A stretch of 64,000 nucleotides of DNA from Spongilla lacustris (GCA_949361645.1 OX442417.1:12771150-12835149); one strand, 5' to 3'; numbered from the stretch's first letter, positions 25,575 through 38,989 are shown. The notes: generated by a model from the sequence alone, not told the origin. Numbers and translations: made by a program.

Positions 25575-26930
25575 GAGGATATTGTGTGTGGGGGGGGAAA
25601 GAGTTTACTGTGTGTGGGGGGAAAGAGTTTACTGTATGTGGGGGGAAAGAGGTTACTGTATGTGGGGGGGAAAGAGGTTACTGTGTGTGGGGGGGCAAAG
25701 AGTTTACTGTGTGTGGGGGGAAAGAGTTTACTGTGTGTGGGGGGAAAAAGGTTACTGTGTGTGGGGGGAAAGAGGTTACTGTGTGTGGGGGGAAAGAGGT
25801 TACTGTGTGTGGGGGGAAAGAGGTTACTGTGTGAGGGGGGAAAGAGGTTACTGTGTGTGGGGGGAAAGAGGTTACTGTGTGTGGGGGGGAAAGAGGTTAC
25901 TGTGTGTGGGGGGAAAGAGGTTACTGTGTGTGGGGGGAAAGAGGTTACTGTGTGTGGGGGGAAAGAGGTTACTGTGTGTGGGGGGAAAGAGGTTACTGTG
26001 TGTGGGGGGAAAGAGGTTACTGTGTGTGGGGGGGGAAAGAGGTTACTGTGTGTGGGGGGAAAATTTACTGTGTGTGGGGAAAGAGGTTACTGTGTGTGGG
26101 GGGGAATGAGGTTACTGTGTGTGGGGGGGAATGAGGTTACTGTGTGTGGGGGGAAAGAGGTTACTGTGTGTGGGGGGAAAGAGTTTACTGTGTGGGGGGA
26201 AAAGGTTACTGTGTGTGGGGGGAAAAGGTTACTGTGTGTGGGGGGAAAGAGGTTACTGTGTGTGGGGGGAAAGAGGTTACTGTGTGTGGGGGGGGAATGA
26301 GGTTACTGTGTGTGGGGGGAAAGAGGTTACTGTGTGTGGGGGGAAAGAGTTTACTGTGTGGGGGGAAAAGGTTACTGTGTGTGGGGGGAAAGAGGTTACT
26401 GTGTGTGGGGGGAAAGAGGTTACTGTGTGTGGGGGGAAAGAGTTTACTGTGTGTGGGGGGGAAAAGGTTACTGTGTGTGGGGGGAAAGAGGTTACTGTGT
26501 GTGGGGGGAAAGAGGTTACTGTGTGTGGGGGGAAAGAGTTTACTGTGTGTGGGGGGAAAAAGGTTACTGTGTGTGGGGGGAAAGAGGTTACTGTGTGTGG
26601 GGGGGAAAATTTACTGTGTGTGGGGGGAAAGAGGTTACTGTGTGTGGGGGGAAAGAGGTTACTGTGTGTGGGGGGAAAATTTACTGTGTGTGGGGAAAGA
26701 GGTTACTGTGTGTGGGGGGAAAGAGGTTACTGTGTGTGGGGGGAAAGAGTTTACTGTGTGGGGGGAAAAAGGTTACTGTGTGTGGGGGGAAAGAGGTTAC
26801 TGTGTGTGGGGGGAAAGAGGTTACTGTGTGTGGGGGGAAAGAGGTTACTGTGTGTGGGGGGGAAAGAGTTTACTGTGTGTGGGGTAAGAGGTTACTGTGG
26901 GTGGGGTGAGTACGGTGTGGGTGTGTCCTA
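25575..26930. repeat. G-rich minisatellite, about 24-bp unit, over 50 copies
   Basis: Tandem copies of GTTACTGTGTGTGGGGGG followed by AAAGAG, with variants (GAGTTTACT, GAATGAG, AAAATTTACT) that themselves recur in blocks. It is about 1.36 kb long. All three frames are open because unit length is near a multiple of three and no stop occurs; these VCGGK-type frames are artefacts. A hAT-like end (CAGGGGCGTATCCAGG) lies just upstream at 25241, and G-runs lie at 25310-25365. Confidence 0.95.
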
Positions 26931-27142
26931 TGATCTGCGGCAACCCTATAGAAAGGAACCACATATGGATGGCCATGCACCCCCAATAGGGTGGCCTCAT
27001 TAGATGATGACTGCACATCGAAGATGGCATAATACACACATGTGTACTTCAGATCAGGCGGTGGGGTTCTGTATATGAGTGTGTTCTTACTGATAAATAG
27101 ATGTACATTAACGTTTAAAACTCCATTCTACATGTAGTTGCC

Positions 27143-27322
27143 ATGAAGATGCCACCTCTCCAAAAATTTTGGATGGGATATCCTCTCCATGGCTGGCTGG
27201 GCATATTCAAAGGTAGCACATGTGAGTTCTGGCTACGACAAGGGGGCATGGGCATGGTGGAGTGGAAAAGGTTATGGGTGAGCACAACTAACCCAGACAG
27301 GGTGTATGAAGAATGCTGTTAG
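27143..27322 (+). other. short unexplained open frame (59 codons)
   Basis: A Trp-rich frame starting MKMPPLQKFWMGYPLHGWLG and ending RVYEECC then TAG. It is not recognised and has no neighbouring exon that clearly continues it. A second short piece at about 27515-27589, behind a TTTCAG acceptor, ends RMFYADRGDTEQLEEWLLKR plus stop. They may be remnants of a lost gene or element. Confidence 0.2.
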
Positions 27323-27692
27323 CTGCAATTCCTTGTCAGGGCTTGATCTGCGGCATAGCCCCTTTTCAGGTCAGAACTTTTGGTATCTATTATGATCCTC
27401 TTTGTGGAACGTGTGAGGGGGGAGGTAGGGATATATGGATTGAACCCAGAAACTGACTCACACATGTATGGACACTAATTTATTTGGAGGAGGTGTTTTT
27501 ATGTTATTTCAGTCGTAGGGCGTATCAGAATGTTTTATGCAGACCGTGGGGATACTGAGCAGCTTGAAGAATGGCTCTTGAAGAGATGAAGGGACCTCTA
27601 GTGTAGTGGCAGACTTGACAACAAATTAGAATAATATGTACACTATTTATTGTCCGTTGGTGTATTTCTGTTTCAAACTGAATCCTATGTCA

Positions 27693-27696
<4 letters not shown>

Positions 27697-27742
<46 letters not shown>
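27697..27742. repeat. (CA)n microsatellite
   Basis: About 23 CA units, intergenic. Confidence 0.95.
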
Positions 27743-27744
<2 letters not shown>

Positions 27745-30700
27745 ATCATATTCATGCTTTTGGTAACCTTGAGGTCAGACCTTACTGACAATGCAAGCAG
27801 CTGTCTAGTTATATAAACAAGCCATAAATGGAAAATATCTGAATGCATATAAGCACATTCATCAGGAATGGTTTCTATTCTGTCTGATCTGGAATGAGAC
27901 TTCAACTCAAAACCTTTGACTTTTTTATGACACAGTTGCAAAATGGAAGCTCGGAGAATAAAATGCATAGAAGCAAATGTGTATCTTCTTACCACTTTAT
28001 AATATTATGAACAAAAACTGTGTGTGCCCCTACACCCCCCCTCCCCCACCCCCCTTTCTACTCTAACCCTCAATCTTTATAGCTGACCATGTATGTGTGT
28101 ATACACAGAACTAGTGTTCGTCACGAAAGTAAAACATAGTATACATTTAACACTATATACTGGTATACAATGTAATGATTACTTTTTTATGTATGTATTT
28201 TGACAGGGACAGTTGAAATGCAAGAGAGGGATAATCTATTCAATGCCATAAGCCAGGCTGAAAAGGCTTTTACATTGTAAACTGAGTTGATTATACCGGG
28301 TGTGTACCACTTGTTGCATTTGAAAGGATCCCGACAATCAATTTATATTTTTCTATGCCAGTGTTCTAAAAGAGAATTATGATATCATACATTTATTATT
28401 ATTTTCAAAGTCGAAAGTATATGTGAGTCAAAGTAATATGTATGATCCCATGCATATGATGCATGTATAACAATTATTAATCGATTTATGTAGATTTAGT
28501 CTATGTTACACTTGCAGTACTAGCTACAAGACATTATCCGGTATTTTAGAACATTAATAATTATAAAGTCCTATTCATCTACTAAAATGATACTATTAGC
28601 CACAATACAAATACAGTCTGATGTATAAATCTTGAACAGATACAACATAATAATATTATTAGCAATATTACAAATACAGTCAAGTTACAGCAGGACTGAT
28701 GTATAAATCTTGAAAAGATCCATCACATACATGTAAACGTACACAAAATGCTAACTATACATATATATACCCTGCATCACTTTAATCGAACTTGCATGTT
28801 ATACATGTACAGTAAGCGCAATGTACACAGAAATATATTTATAGACATCACCCACCATTGCCAATGAAATAACAAATATATTGCACAGACTAGTATAGCT
28901 GAGCTAGTACGTCCAAAAGCTGCACGTAAATCAGTACCCAAGATATATATAGCTAGTAACGTTACATGCTGTTGGAACACATTCATATATGTGTACATCA
29001 GTACATGTAAGGGTGCATGAAGTATAAAAACCGAACATAGCATTTAACAACCGTAAGAACTTAGTATAATCAATGCATATGTTAGCCTGGGTAAAATTCC
29101 TTGAGTAAAAGTCAATCACTTTCCCTTGCATATTACTGTAGCTGCATTGCACTGCTGTAATCATTTAAAATAATGGTGGGCGTGGCACAATACCAAAGGT
29201 ACGTACGTGAGAGTGGATATCACATAGCCCCAGCTGCCGCTCACCCCCCCCCCCCCCCCTCACCCCCCCCCCCCCCCCCCACATGTCTGAGTATATGTGG
29301 CAGTGAGTTCAGATAACATAGTGTCAATATTACATGTACATGTAACGAGGAACGTAGCAGCATAGGTGACGTCATTGATTGTTGCGGGAATTTTTTAAAT
29401 CGTATTGTGGGTCGCGTCACGTGGCCCTGGGCGGTTTGGAATTGGGCGCGCAATTTGGCAAGAAGGTAAGTGAAAGTGTATCTTCACATCCTCTACGTAG
29501 GCAAGGCCGCAAGGGGGTTGCCATCTTGAAATTTTTTACATAATTGGCAAGGCCAAAAGGGCCGGCTAGCCTACCGATTGGGGAACGCAACACAAGGTAA
29601 GTGATCAATATCGTATAGGCATGTGATGACCATGCGTGTTTCTCCACGTTTTGCCTCGAAACTAACGTTAAGAAACCAAAGAAAATATACGGAGCGCGAA
29701 TGAATGCTACGGTGGAATACTCAGCAGCGATGCGTGTCGTGGAATAGCTATGTTCGTGGTAAGTGGTTACTGGTACATGGGTGTCTGTGCGCGTGTGCTT
29801 ATATCACGTGTAAGGCAGGTTAAAGACAAATCTGTTTGTGTCAGATCTGAAGAAGAAAGGTACGTGCATGTGTTTTACATGACCGCTAGCGTTTTACCAA
29901 AATGACCGCTAGGTTTGTTCTGATCTGGAAGACTCGCCATTGCAGAAACTGCATCCTGAGGTAAAAAAAATCGTATCATCTTAATTTTAATGTCATTTTG
30001 TTTCCCTCAGAATATTGAACTGAAGTATTTTGCTCTTCTAGCGGACTGCTTCCTATATTGAACGTTGTAGTTACATGTATGAAGTGCTATATTGCTGATT
30101 TTTTAATCACAATTATACAAAAAGATCAATAAATTTTTTTAATAGTATGCAGGCTTTGGGCGCGTAGGTTTAACCCTTCCTTACGGTTTATGAAAACACT
30201 ATATTTCCATACGTATATATCATATTTCCTTCGCAGAAAACGTACGTAATTCCGGCTGTTCAGTGAAAGGAAATATCGTAAATCCGATAATTTCTAATTC
30301 CAGGAAATGTATCTAATTAAGGTATTTACTTGTGGTTTACTTGAACGTATACATAACTGAAATGTGGTCATTTCGTCCCGTGTAACTGCAGTTTCAATTT
30401 TCCTAGGTAGTTTAGTAATACGTGAAGTAATGAATTATCAAGGTGGTACAAAAAGAAAAATTCCCAGTGCCAAGTTCTTTTAATACTTCTGAGATCAGTT
30501 TTTGCATCAGCCGGTGAGCCTTCTGCGAAATGACATACTAGAAGACGGAAATAGCTTGAAAATGGTCACAGGGGGAAAAAAATCGTCGAATCATTTTAAA
30601 ATCATTGCGTGATTGAACAGAAAATCACACGAAAGTCAATACTGAGAAGCGTGTGATTTTTGTGTGATTCTGTTAAATCACACAATGATTTCTCGACGCC

Positions 30701-31525
30701 TTTTTCCCCTGCGGGTGGAAGCTTGGGTTGAACTACAGTGTACACTACCGTCACCATGGTAGACAAATGTACCCCTGGGATGACGTCCCATACATTAGAC
30801 ATTTATCAATACAAAACATGTGCATGTGATGTGCATGACCCATGCACGGTGGTCTGGTTGCATTGAAAACTTGGCCAAAAATTAAACCTACGCGAAAAAT
30901 TGAAATCATATGCATGCACCTACATGTAGCCTATTTGTTCTTAGTTACCACTGCCTTAGTTTATGGCTTTGCACTTTGTTACTGCTTATTAAAAAGTAAT
31001 TATATTAGGCATTCCAAGCTCTACCAAAAGATGTCAAAAACCTGCTATAATGCTAGGATAACAAGCTGGAAACACGCCAATATGCTTGCAATATGGTATT
31101 AGAAAAGGACTTAGACTGAACTATCCGCCAGAGGGAACTGCGAAAGCTTTTGCCGTATAGACAAGGTGAGCTACAATATTTTTTCTACGCGCCGATGGCC
31201 GTTGCTCTGGTGGCTTCGAAAACTACTCGTGAATATAACTGTAAATTAACTGCCGCCATGTTCTATTCAATAATGTGTGTATGTGTGACCAGTTATTTTT
31301 TCTTTTTGGCTTTTGGTGGACCTAGGAAAAATCTACGTGTAACACATTGCAATAAATCTTTGCGTTCAACTTAAAATGTCCGCCTTCTGACACCCGTAGA
31401 CCTCAGTAGTGCGGCTCCAATGGCATGAAATCATTTTGTAAGGGGTGTTCAGCCAGTTCTGCAACTTTATTCATATTCCTGGACACACGCGATGAATATA
31501 GTGGGTGACCGCTACGATAAACATA
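27743..31525. other. intergenic, no gene recognised
   Basis: It holds an imperfect duplication of about 85 bases at 28597-28722 (ACAAATACAGT and GATGTATAAATCTTGAA repeated), two poly-C tracts at 29244-29280, and a local inverted repeat at about 30605-30690 (AAATCACAC / GTGTGATTTT). No convincing exon was found; several GGTAAGTG sequences at 29464-29765 look like donors but have no coding frame. Confidence 0.45.
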
Positions 31526-31823
31526 CAGTGCCGGCTCGTAAGAGCGAAAAGTCAGACCTCGCAAAAGCGAAAAATATGGCAAATTCATACTGGAGTTATG
31601 AAAACTGATTGTGTTCATATACATGTAGCGCAACCATGCCACTTTCATCAGTAAAATTCATTTGGTGATCGATGGCCGGTCCAGATAGATCGACATCGAT
31701 ACATGAAAGCGGTATATGGTTGTGCTATGAACACGAACATGCAGTTTTCCTAATTCCACGATGAATATGCCTTATTTTTCGCTCTTGCGAGGTGTGACTT
31801 TTCGTTCTTGCGAGCCGGTACTG
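31526..31823. mobile_element. Tc1/mariner (pogo)-like MITE, TA target site
   Basis: A 298-bp element with inverted ends of about 55 bases: CAGTGCCGGCTCGTAAGAG at the left and the complement of CAGTACCGGCTCGCAAGAA at the right. It is flanked by TA on both sides (31524-31525 and 31824-31825). TA duplication and a CAGT start fit the mariner/pogo group. Non-autonomous. Confidence 0.75.
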
Positions 31824-32190
31824 TACAATATATGCATGTTGTTCTAGGTGTCGTGGAGGGTGTGTGCCTCCAAGGCCATTGAATAGTATCATCGCATTCA
31901 CACAACGTACATGGTACATGCAGTGCACGTGACTGGTTTTGCCACCACTTCTAACGATTTGTACTTGATACAAACATACAGTGACGTTTGTGTAGCAGGA
32001 TCACTATCACAACTCTAGTGTAATTTAGTATTTGGCATAGACTGATAGGTGTGCTGTAATTATACTTAGGCGGCCTTGGCTTGGGGGGGAGCTAAAGTGC
32101 GTGGTTCATGAAGCGGAGTTGGGATATCTCTTTCTGTACGGTGCATATGAAAGCTTGCGTCATTGAAAGGGCAACTGTTAACGTCGGTGT

Positions 32191-33161
32191 TTAACCTTTA
32201 ATCTATTTTCATCTTAATTCAGGATGGAAATCCTGAATTAAGGATGACTTTACGCCTCTCGTATCGACATAAATTCGAACGGTATTGATGATTTTTTTTT
32301 TAATATTTAGCTTCTGCAGGCTTTCATATAAACAGCGCTATCCATTTTAGTCATTCAAATCTTTATTTCTTTTAGAAAAAACAATGTTTAGGCTTAGTTT
32401 ACTTTTTCGTTCGCAAATAATGCCGCGGTTACCATCAAAGTCGGGTATAAGGTTGAGGAAAGAGCAGGAAGCTTACTTTCAAGATAGAAACTGTTACTAA
32501 GATCTGTAAGGAGAGCCATATAAGTAAATTAAACAATATGGCCATATGGGACACAGGAGGTACGAGCATCGAATTAACTCAAGGCGGACTAAGCGAAGCG
32601 AGTCAGAGCGGGTGGTACGATGGTTAGCCTCTGCAAAATAAAAATAAAAAAGCATTTCTGTCGTTGAGAGCGATGCAGAAATGCCTGGCATTGGTAGAAA
32701 TGCTGTCACCAGTACTGTTGGGACATAAAAAGAAGGGGCGGATGCTCGGACAGTGATAATAAATTACACTTTTCTATTATTTTGTGTACAAGTTTGATAA
32801 AAATACAACTTCTACCAAGAGTCTGGAGGTGCTACCACCAATAAGTAGTGAAAAGGAGTAAAATTGATATGTTCAATGCTCTTTGTAAGCATTATTAACT
32901 ATAAATTGCAAATCATTTAATTTACGTACGCGGGAGCAACGAACGTGCTTATGCATCCTTGAAGTTTGGGCAGCTTTCTAGATGATAAAAATTATTCCAT
33001 GCTATAGAATGTGTGCACCATTGTTGGAACAAACAGCTTCTATGTTTTAATGATTTTAATTTTCGCTGCAATGGTTGTTATAAACGGCAGAACTCGCCAT
33101 CCTGAATTCAGGATTTTACCGATCCTGAATTCAGGATCGTTTCACGCAGATTAAAGGTTAA
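32191..33161. mobile_element. piggyBac-like non-autonomous element, TTAA target site
   Basis: Bounded by TTAA on both sides, with inverted ends TTAACCTTTAATCT and AGATTAAAGGTTAA. Just inside each end there are inverted copies of ATCCTGAATTCAGGAT-type palindromes. TTAA target sites and a CCTTT start are typical of piggyBac. No transposase frame was seen in about 0.97 kb. Confidence 0.7.
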
Positions 33162-33274
33162 TAAACTGTTTAGGTATTCCATTAAAATGTCTCAGAGTCG
33201 TGTTTTAATATTGTGCCATATTATAGATTTTTGCATAGCGACAAGGAGATATTAAATAAAAAAAATTGCCATTA

Positions 33275-33410
33275 CGGCCGGTGTCACAGGGAACTCGGTC
33301 CCCCCCCGGACTGAAATCCCTACTGAGGGAACTCGGTCCTCCGTGAGTCTTGTACCTCTAGGGAATTGAGTCCGGGGTGGGGGGGAGGGGGACCGAAATC
33401 CCTGAACGAA
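33275..33410. repeat. CGGTCC hairpin element, copy 1
   Basis: Palindromic blocks GGTGTCACAGGGAACTCGGT and GGGACCGAAATCCCTG match, inverted, the copy at 40101-40275. GC-rich and non-coding. Confidence 0.65.
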
Positions 33411-36372
33411 AAAAAACGTATACGAAGGAAAACAGAGCATGCATTCTTCTCACTTGTACAGTTCAACAGCACCCAAGGGTGAAAGTAACTTATTAACAGC
33501 TAATTTCGCGATCGATTGCTCGTTAATTCCAACATATTATTAATGCATACATGCACTAATTGTATAAAGTGTGCATGTTCATGCATTGTCCATTGATATG
33601 AGCTTCTAATTTATAAGTGTTTCAAATAATTCACTGTTTCCTCGTAGTTCATATATAGCTGCATTACTTGTGTAATAGCAAAATGACAACAATATAATGC
33701 ATGCATGCATGCTCCAGGTTGTTGAGTCACGGAGGCTGGAGAATCATGCATGCACTGCTAATGAAACATTCTCAAGAATTAATTGCTAGGCGCCTGGCCA
33801 TCCGCTCCCACTCCTCCAATTCTGAAAACCAAAATAATTAAAATGTATTGCTGCTGCCCGAGCCCTCCCTGCTTGATTGGCCTCGAGCTCCGCCTGACGA
33901 TACAGCATGCATGTATTACGTGAACGTGTACACATGCATGCAACAGCTACGTACAATAAATTAATAGTGCATGGTGTACTTATTTAAAGCATATAGTACA
34001 TGTAACTAGATAATCTGAGAAATAAAAAATGATAATAATAATATATCATATAATCATCCACCTGTGAGAATGCATGCTCATATATACTTCAGGTAGAGCA
34101 CAAGGCACCCTCATCCTCATCACAATTGTGATACCATACACAAAGGCTTGATGTGCTGTGTCACCCTATTAGCAAAATAAATAAATAAATAGCTTCAACG
34201 GTAATAATTGGAAAGGCTAGTAACTTGCAACTTCATTTGCACGTATTTCTTGTGCTTCAACTGCATGCATGTTGCAGTGGCAATGTGACCAAAGGCAACC
34301 TCATAAATATTTACCTGAAGACTGAACCTTGAATATTAGAGGACAAATATCCATGCATGACTGAGCGGAGGTGAGAAATAGCAAATAAGGCAGTCTTCAA
34401 TTTCAGCAGTGCAATTAGCAGTATAACCTATTTGATCTGTTCATGTTGGACATAAATGGATGAGAAATGCTTGACTGATTTATAGTTTACACATGCAGTC
34501 AATTTGCACGCACCTAATGGTAACCTAACGCGATTCCATGCATTTTAAATCTATTTGAAAATAACTCAATCTGTTTAAGAATGGAGTAAATATGCTCCAA
34601 TGTGAACCCGGAAACTTCTGCAAATTTATTCATATTGTGCATGCATGTCAATGGTGCAGTAAACAGCATACCCATACCGATTGTGGGTGATATCCGAACC
34701 GTCAGATGGTTGATGCATGTGGTTAAATGTATCATCTTTGTGGCTACATGTACGTAATAGCACACGTACCACCCCTAAAACTACCCGATTTACACATTCC
34801 AATCCTTCATCTATGACAATCGAGTATATATGAACGTTGCTATTCACTGCATGATAGCAGTTTTGTGGAGCATGCAGCTGCATGCTTCTGGCCACTTTGA
34901 GAAGTATACTGTCGCAACGATGATTTAGCAATTTCCTCGAGGTGGCGTGCAAGCGTTAGAATAGGGGACCAATAGTATACGGGCTTGATCAAGTCTAGTG
35001 TTGGGATTTTGAAAGAATCTTTTGCATGGCATGTACGATTCACATTCAGCTAAATGTCTGTTTATACGAACAGATTATTGACAACGGCAACGGCAATGAC
35101 AAGTATAAATGTGGGAAATCAGCATATAGAACTGGATACCCATGCATTGACGGAGTACATGTATAGGTACATACTTGGCCTGCAGTAATCCTGCTTTCGG
35201 GTACGATCTCTTCCCAGATGCCCACCACTGGAGGATACATGGCATTCATGGAAAGCCAGTCTCCTGTCGATGCATGTCTTCTAGAAGAGCGATCCGTTTG
35301 TTACATGATATTTTTGTGCACGAGGACAACGAGAACGTATAAATATCGAGAGTTACGTTAGTAACTCTCATATAGGGATTTGACCCCGATTATGAATGTC
35401 ATTAAAAAAGGGACCCGCTTATATTACGGAACTCTTATCAATCGGATAGCTTAGCTCTTTGTCATCGTCGAACAAGCAGTCCAAAACGAGCAGTTTCGCG
35501 TTTTTTTGATGTCATAAAACCGCGTGGTTGTGGAGAACAAAACGTTTGTTTAAACTCGTACCCAGTCGTACCGTATTTCTCGTTGTTCTTCTTGACCACG
35601 CATAACTCCAGATAGGAACACTTCTAAGAAATGAAAATCACACCAATAGCTTCAGAATTCATTGGCATTCTCGCTTCAGTGGTCATAATGTATCGAGTCG
35701 AGGTTACATTGTATATATCGGTGGTAAGTACACTACATGTACATGTAATCCAATGTGAACGAGCCAGTCTTCACCGGAACCTCGAGCCTAAACTAAACTT
35801 TAAAGAGACAACGATACAACGAACATTCAGCGACCATGAAGAGTGCAGAACATCGGGACGATTCCATCGCTTCTCCTTCTGCGAAAAGAATGCGATTCCA
35901 AGAACGCACGACCAACAGCCAAACATGCGCTGGAAAAAATGCTACCGCAGGGGTAATAGGCTTGGAAAGCTACCAAAACCGATAGGTACGCTCGAATTCA
36001 ACTGGGTTTGATGTACATCAGTCAATGGTCTCCCCCACACCCCCTAGTGCGGGCACAGAACGGGCATTTGGACGGGGATTGACTAGGATTTTTGCCCCAG
36101 GGGAATTATTCATGATGTCGCATGGCGCAGGAAATTTTATGCGGGCGTCTCTTCTGCTGCTCCACATAGTATGTGGGGGATTTCAATGGCTAGAATGCCC
36201 AAGGGGTGGGGGATCTGAAAACCGCAATCTTCAAATCCCCACCTTCGCCCCATCTGTGCCAGCATTGGGGGCCGGGACTGGAGTGGGGAGACCATTGATA
36301 TAGGTGCATAAACTATAGCAGTAGGGGTCAGAATTCATTGTGTAAGTGGGAAAACCTGTTAACCTTGCTATA
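33411..36372. other. intergenic, no gene recognised
   Basis: The longest frame (126 codons at 35631-36011) has no recognisable motif, no homologous copy and no splice context, so I do not call it. ATGCATGC runs and a small palindrome at about 35349 are present. Confidence 0.4.
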
Positions 36373-38516
36373 CAGTAGCGGCTCACTAATAAGACCACCC
36401 CGGGACAATCGGATCTTGTGGTACAACCAGTGGCGAGGTGGCCGGGGGGGCAGGGGGGGCAGTTGCCCCCCCAGCTGGCCTTAAAAAGGGGGCGCCAAAA
36501 TGACGATAGGGGCGCACCAGCCGCCAAGCAAATTACACGAAATATGTTTTAATTAAGATGATCATTTATGTACATAATGAGTTCATCAATAGTGAACGTC
36601 GGCGATCGGAGGAAAGAAGGCGGGATTTCACCCCACGTGATATGTATTTATAGCATTTGTTACGTAATAGTACGGTTACATACGTAAACAATCCAAGTAC
36701 ATTGCTCTATACATGTAGTTGTAAATAGTTCCGGCTAAAACTTCGGCTTGACTGATGTCATGAGATCTAGAATCGGCTACGTGTTAATATGTTATCGTGC
36801 TGCTCGAACAGAGGGCACTATTTATTGGTGCTGATTGCCTTAGTTTCCAATACAATCTGTGGAAAAATTAGAACGCGCACCCCAAAAATTTTCGCGCGCT
36901 TCGCGCGCGCCCTTCCCTGTCATCTACGCGTCAATTTATTATCCAAGTGGAAACCACACCCTCCTCGCCAAAATCATGCATCCACCCCTGTAACGAGATA
37001 GGAAATTCAGACAGAAAGGCAGCATGTGTGTTTGTGTGTGTGCGTGGGGGAGGGGGGCGGCAGTCTGTGTATTTGCCCCCCCCAGTGACAGACAAGCCAC
37101 CTCGCCACTGGGTACAACTCGCCAATACGACCGTTCGGTCTTACTGAAGAGTTTCCCGCCTTTCGAAATGCGCTTTGATTAGAATACCAGTAGCAGATAA
37201 ACAAACGAATCGTAACAAAATAACAGTTGGAAGGATGAACAATTATGCCAAGGATTGTAGAGCAAGCTTAGAGCTGGCTCGTGTGTGTCATAGACATTGC
37301 TAACTCCATTAGTACGGGATCGTCGATTTTCCCCGCAATCGAATGCATGGTGGGTACCAACTGTATTAGGAAACCACTTCATTGATCGCCTGTTCAGAGA
37401 AAGAAAGGTACACAAAAACGCCCCTCCAATATTTATACACTAGTGGTCGATATTTGATACATGTACATGGATTGGAAACCCAGCAATGAATGTCATTAGT
37501 TACGTGCAGTCCGGGGGGGTTTCCGCCGGAAGTGGTCGTTAGTTGGGGTTTTATGGCTAGCTGTGTATAAGTCTGTTACTTACAAGCTCATAGTACGCAC
37601 ATCCCCTTACACCAAGACGTGTGAACTCCACTTTTCAGTCTTCTAATTCACAGGCGTGCATATAAAAACGTGTTACAGTCCCACAAACAACAGTGGGCAT
37701 TACATAGCACCGAGCACCCTACACGCTACGAGCTGCACGCTACAGACATATGACAGATGTACGTTGGCAACCTAATAGCTTTCGTAGGGAAGTATCAGAA
37801 ACTGCTTAATTAGACGGTTCCTTTGCGACTTACCGTACTCACGGTACAATCCCACAAAGCCTTGCTGTGTTTATTAGTCAATTATAACATGTTACGCAAA
37901 TTTTTAAACAGCAGCTCATACATAGTACGACAAGCAGAAAGATCATACACCACGATGTGTGCACTAGACTTTTCAGTCTTTTAATCCTACAGGTGTGCAT
38001 ATGAAAACGTGTTACAGTCGCACAAACAGTGGGCCTTATATAGCAGCTAACATCATACACGCTAGGAACTACACGTTACAGATACATGTAGGTTAGTCAA
38101 CCTCATAGCTTTTGTAGTGAAGTATCTGAAACTGCTTAGATGGTTCCTATACGACTTACCATACTCACGATACAGTCGCACAAAGCCTTCAAGCCGTCTA
38201 TGAACTATAATCAACGTTCAATCTGCCCTAACAATCAGTAGGGTTGTATACAGATTGACAACTAACCTATACGAACACTTCTTACCAGTAAAACACGCGT
38301 TAAGTGCTAGAAAAGGCTCAAAAAGCTATGATAGCTGTACGCCCACGCACCAAAAAAGCGAAACGCGGATTGCCAATAAATGTTGTACGAGTCCTAATGG
38401 ATCACGTGAGAGGTTTCCAATCCTGTATCAAATATCTATGGATTGGCGAAGTGGTCTTATAATCGGGCGGTTAAGTGGTCTTATTACCGCGTGGTCTGAT
38501 TAGTGAGCCGCTACTG
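36373..38516. mobile_element. pogo-like DNA element (TA target site), host of a nested hAT element
   Basis: Inverted ends CAGTAGCGGCTCACTAAT at the left and its complement ending GCCGCTACTG at the right, each followed inward by AAGACCAC-type subterminal repeats. TA lies on both sides (36371-36372, 38517-38518). Internally, two tandem copies of about 335 bases (about 37614-37860 and 37948-38200) share TTTTCAGTCTT, AACGTGTTACAGTC and CACAAAGCC. A hAT-like element sits inside at 36428-37110. No transposase frame was found. Confidence 0.75.
36428..37110. mobile_element. hAT-like element with 8-bp target duplication
   Basis: A 683-bp element with perfect 15-bp inverted ends CAGTGGCGAGGTGGC, flanked by the direct repeat GGTACAAC at 36420-36427 and 37111-37118. 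An 8-bp duplication is diagnostic for hAT. Subterminal G/C runs and a CGCGCG palindrome near 36890 occur inside. No transposase frame was found. Confidence 0.85.
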
Positions 38517-38561
38517 TAAGAGGTCTGCCCAGGTCAATTAACAGTTTTAACATGGCTTCTA

Positions 38562-38592
38562 TTTATACATGTACATGTACATGTACATATAG
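38562..38592. repeat. TACATG palindromic tandem
   Basis: Several uninterrupted copies of TACATG, the longest block of the palindrome that is scattered through the window. Confidence 0.9.
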
Positions 38593-38989
38593 GTATTTTG
38601 TAGATACATGATTTTATGAGTAATTGTAACTTCATTGCATGTGTTCATTTTCTGTACCTTTTAGCTTCTCCCTGTATGCCTGTATGAACCAAACAAAGCA
38701 TACTGAGAGAATATAAAGGTAGCCTAATAGGATTCTGTTAAATGGGCTAAATGATGCCTTTTGCAAAATCCACCCATGGTTAGCACAAAAGGTCAGCTGT
38801 TTGTGAAGTTAGTGCAGGTGCATTGCTTAACAAGGCTGCATAGAAAAAAAAAAGGTGAATTTCTACATGATATTCGTGCTATTGATGCAATCAAAATCAC
38901 AGAACCTTACTTTTGTGATGCCTCTTACAACCACATAGGGAAGCTTGGTACTCTAATGGTAGGTATGTGTAATGGCAGACGAGATACCT

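Noticed and set aside
25549..27003. Several long frames of VCGGKEVT / RGYCVWGE type
   Set aside because: All three frames are open because a stop-free 24-bp minisatellite repeats; no start context, homology or splice signals.
35631..36011. 126-codon frame as a gene
   Set aside because: No motif, no paralogue, no splice context; length is within chance for a window of this size.
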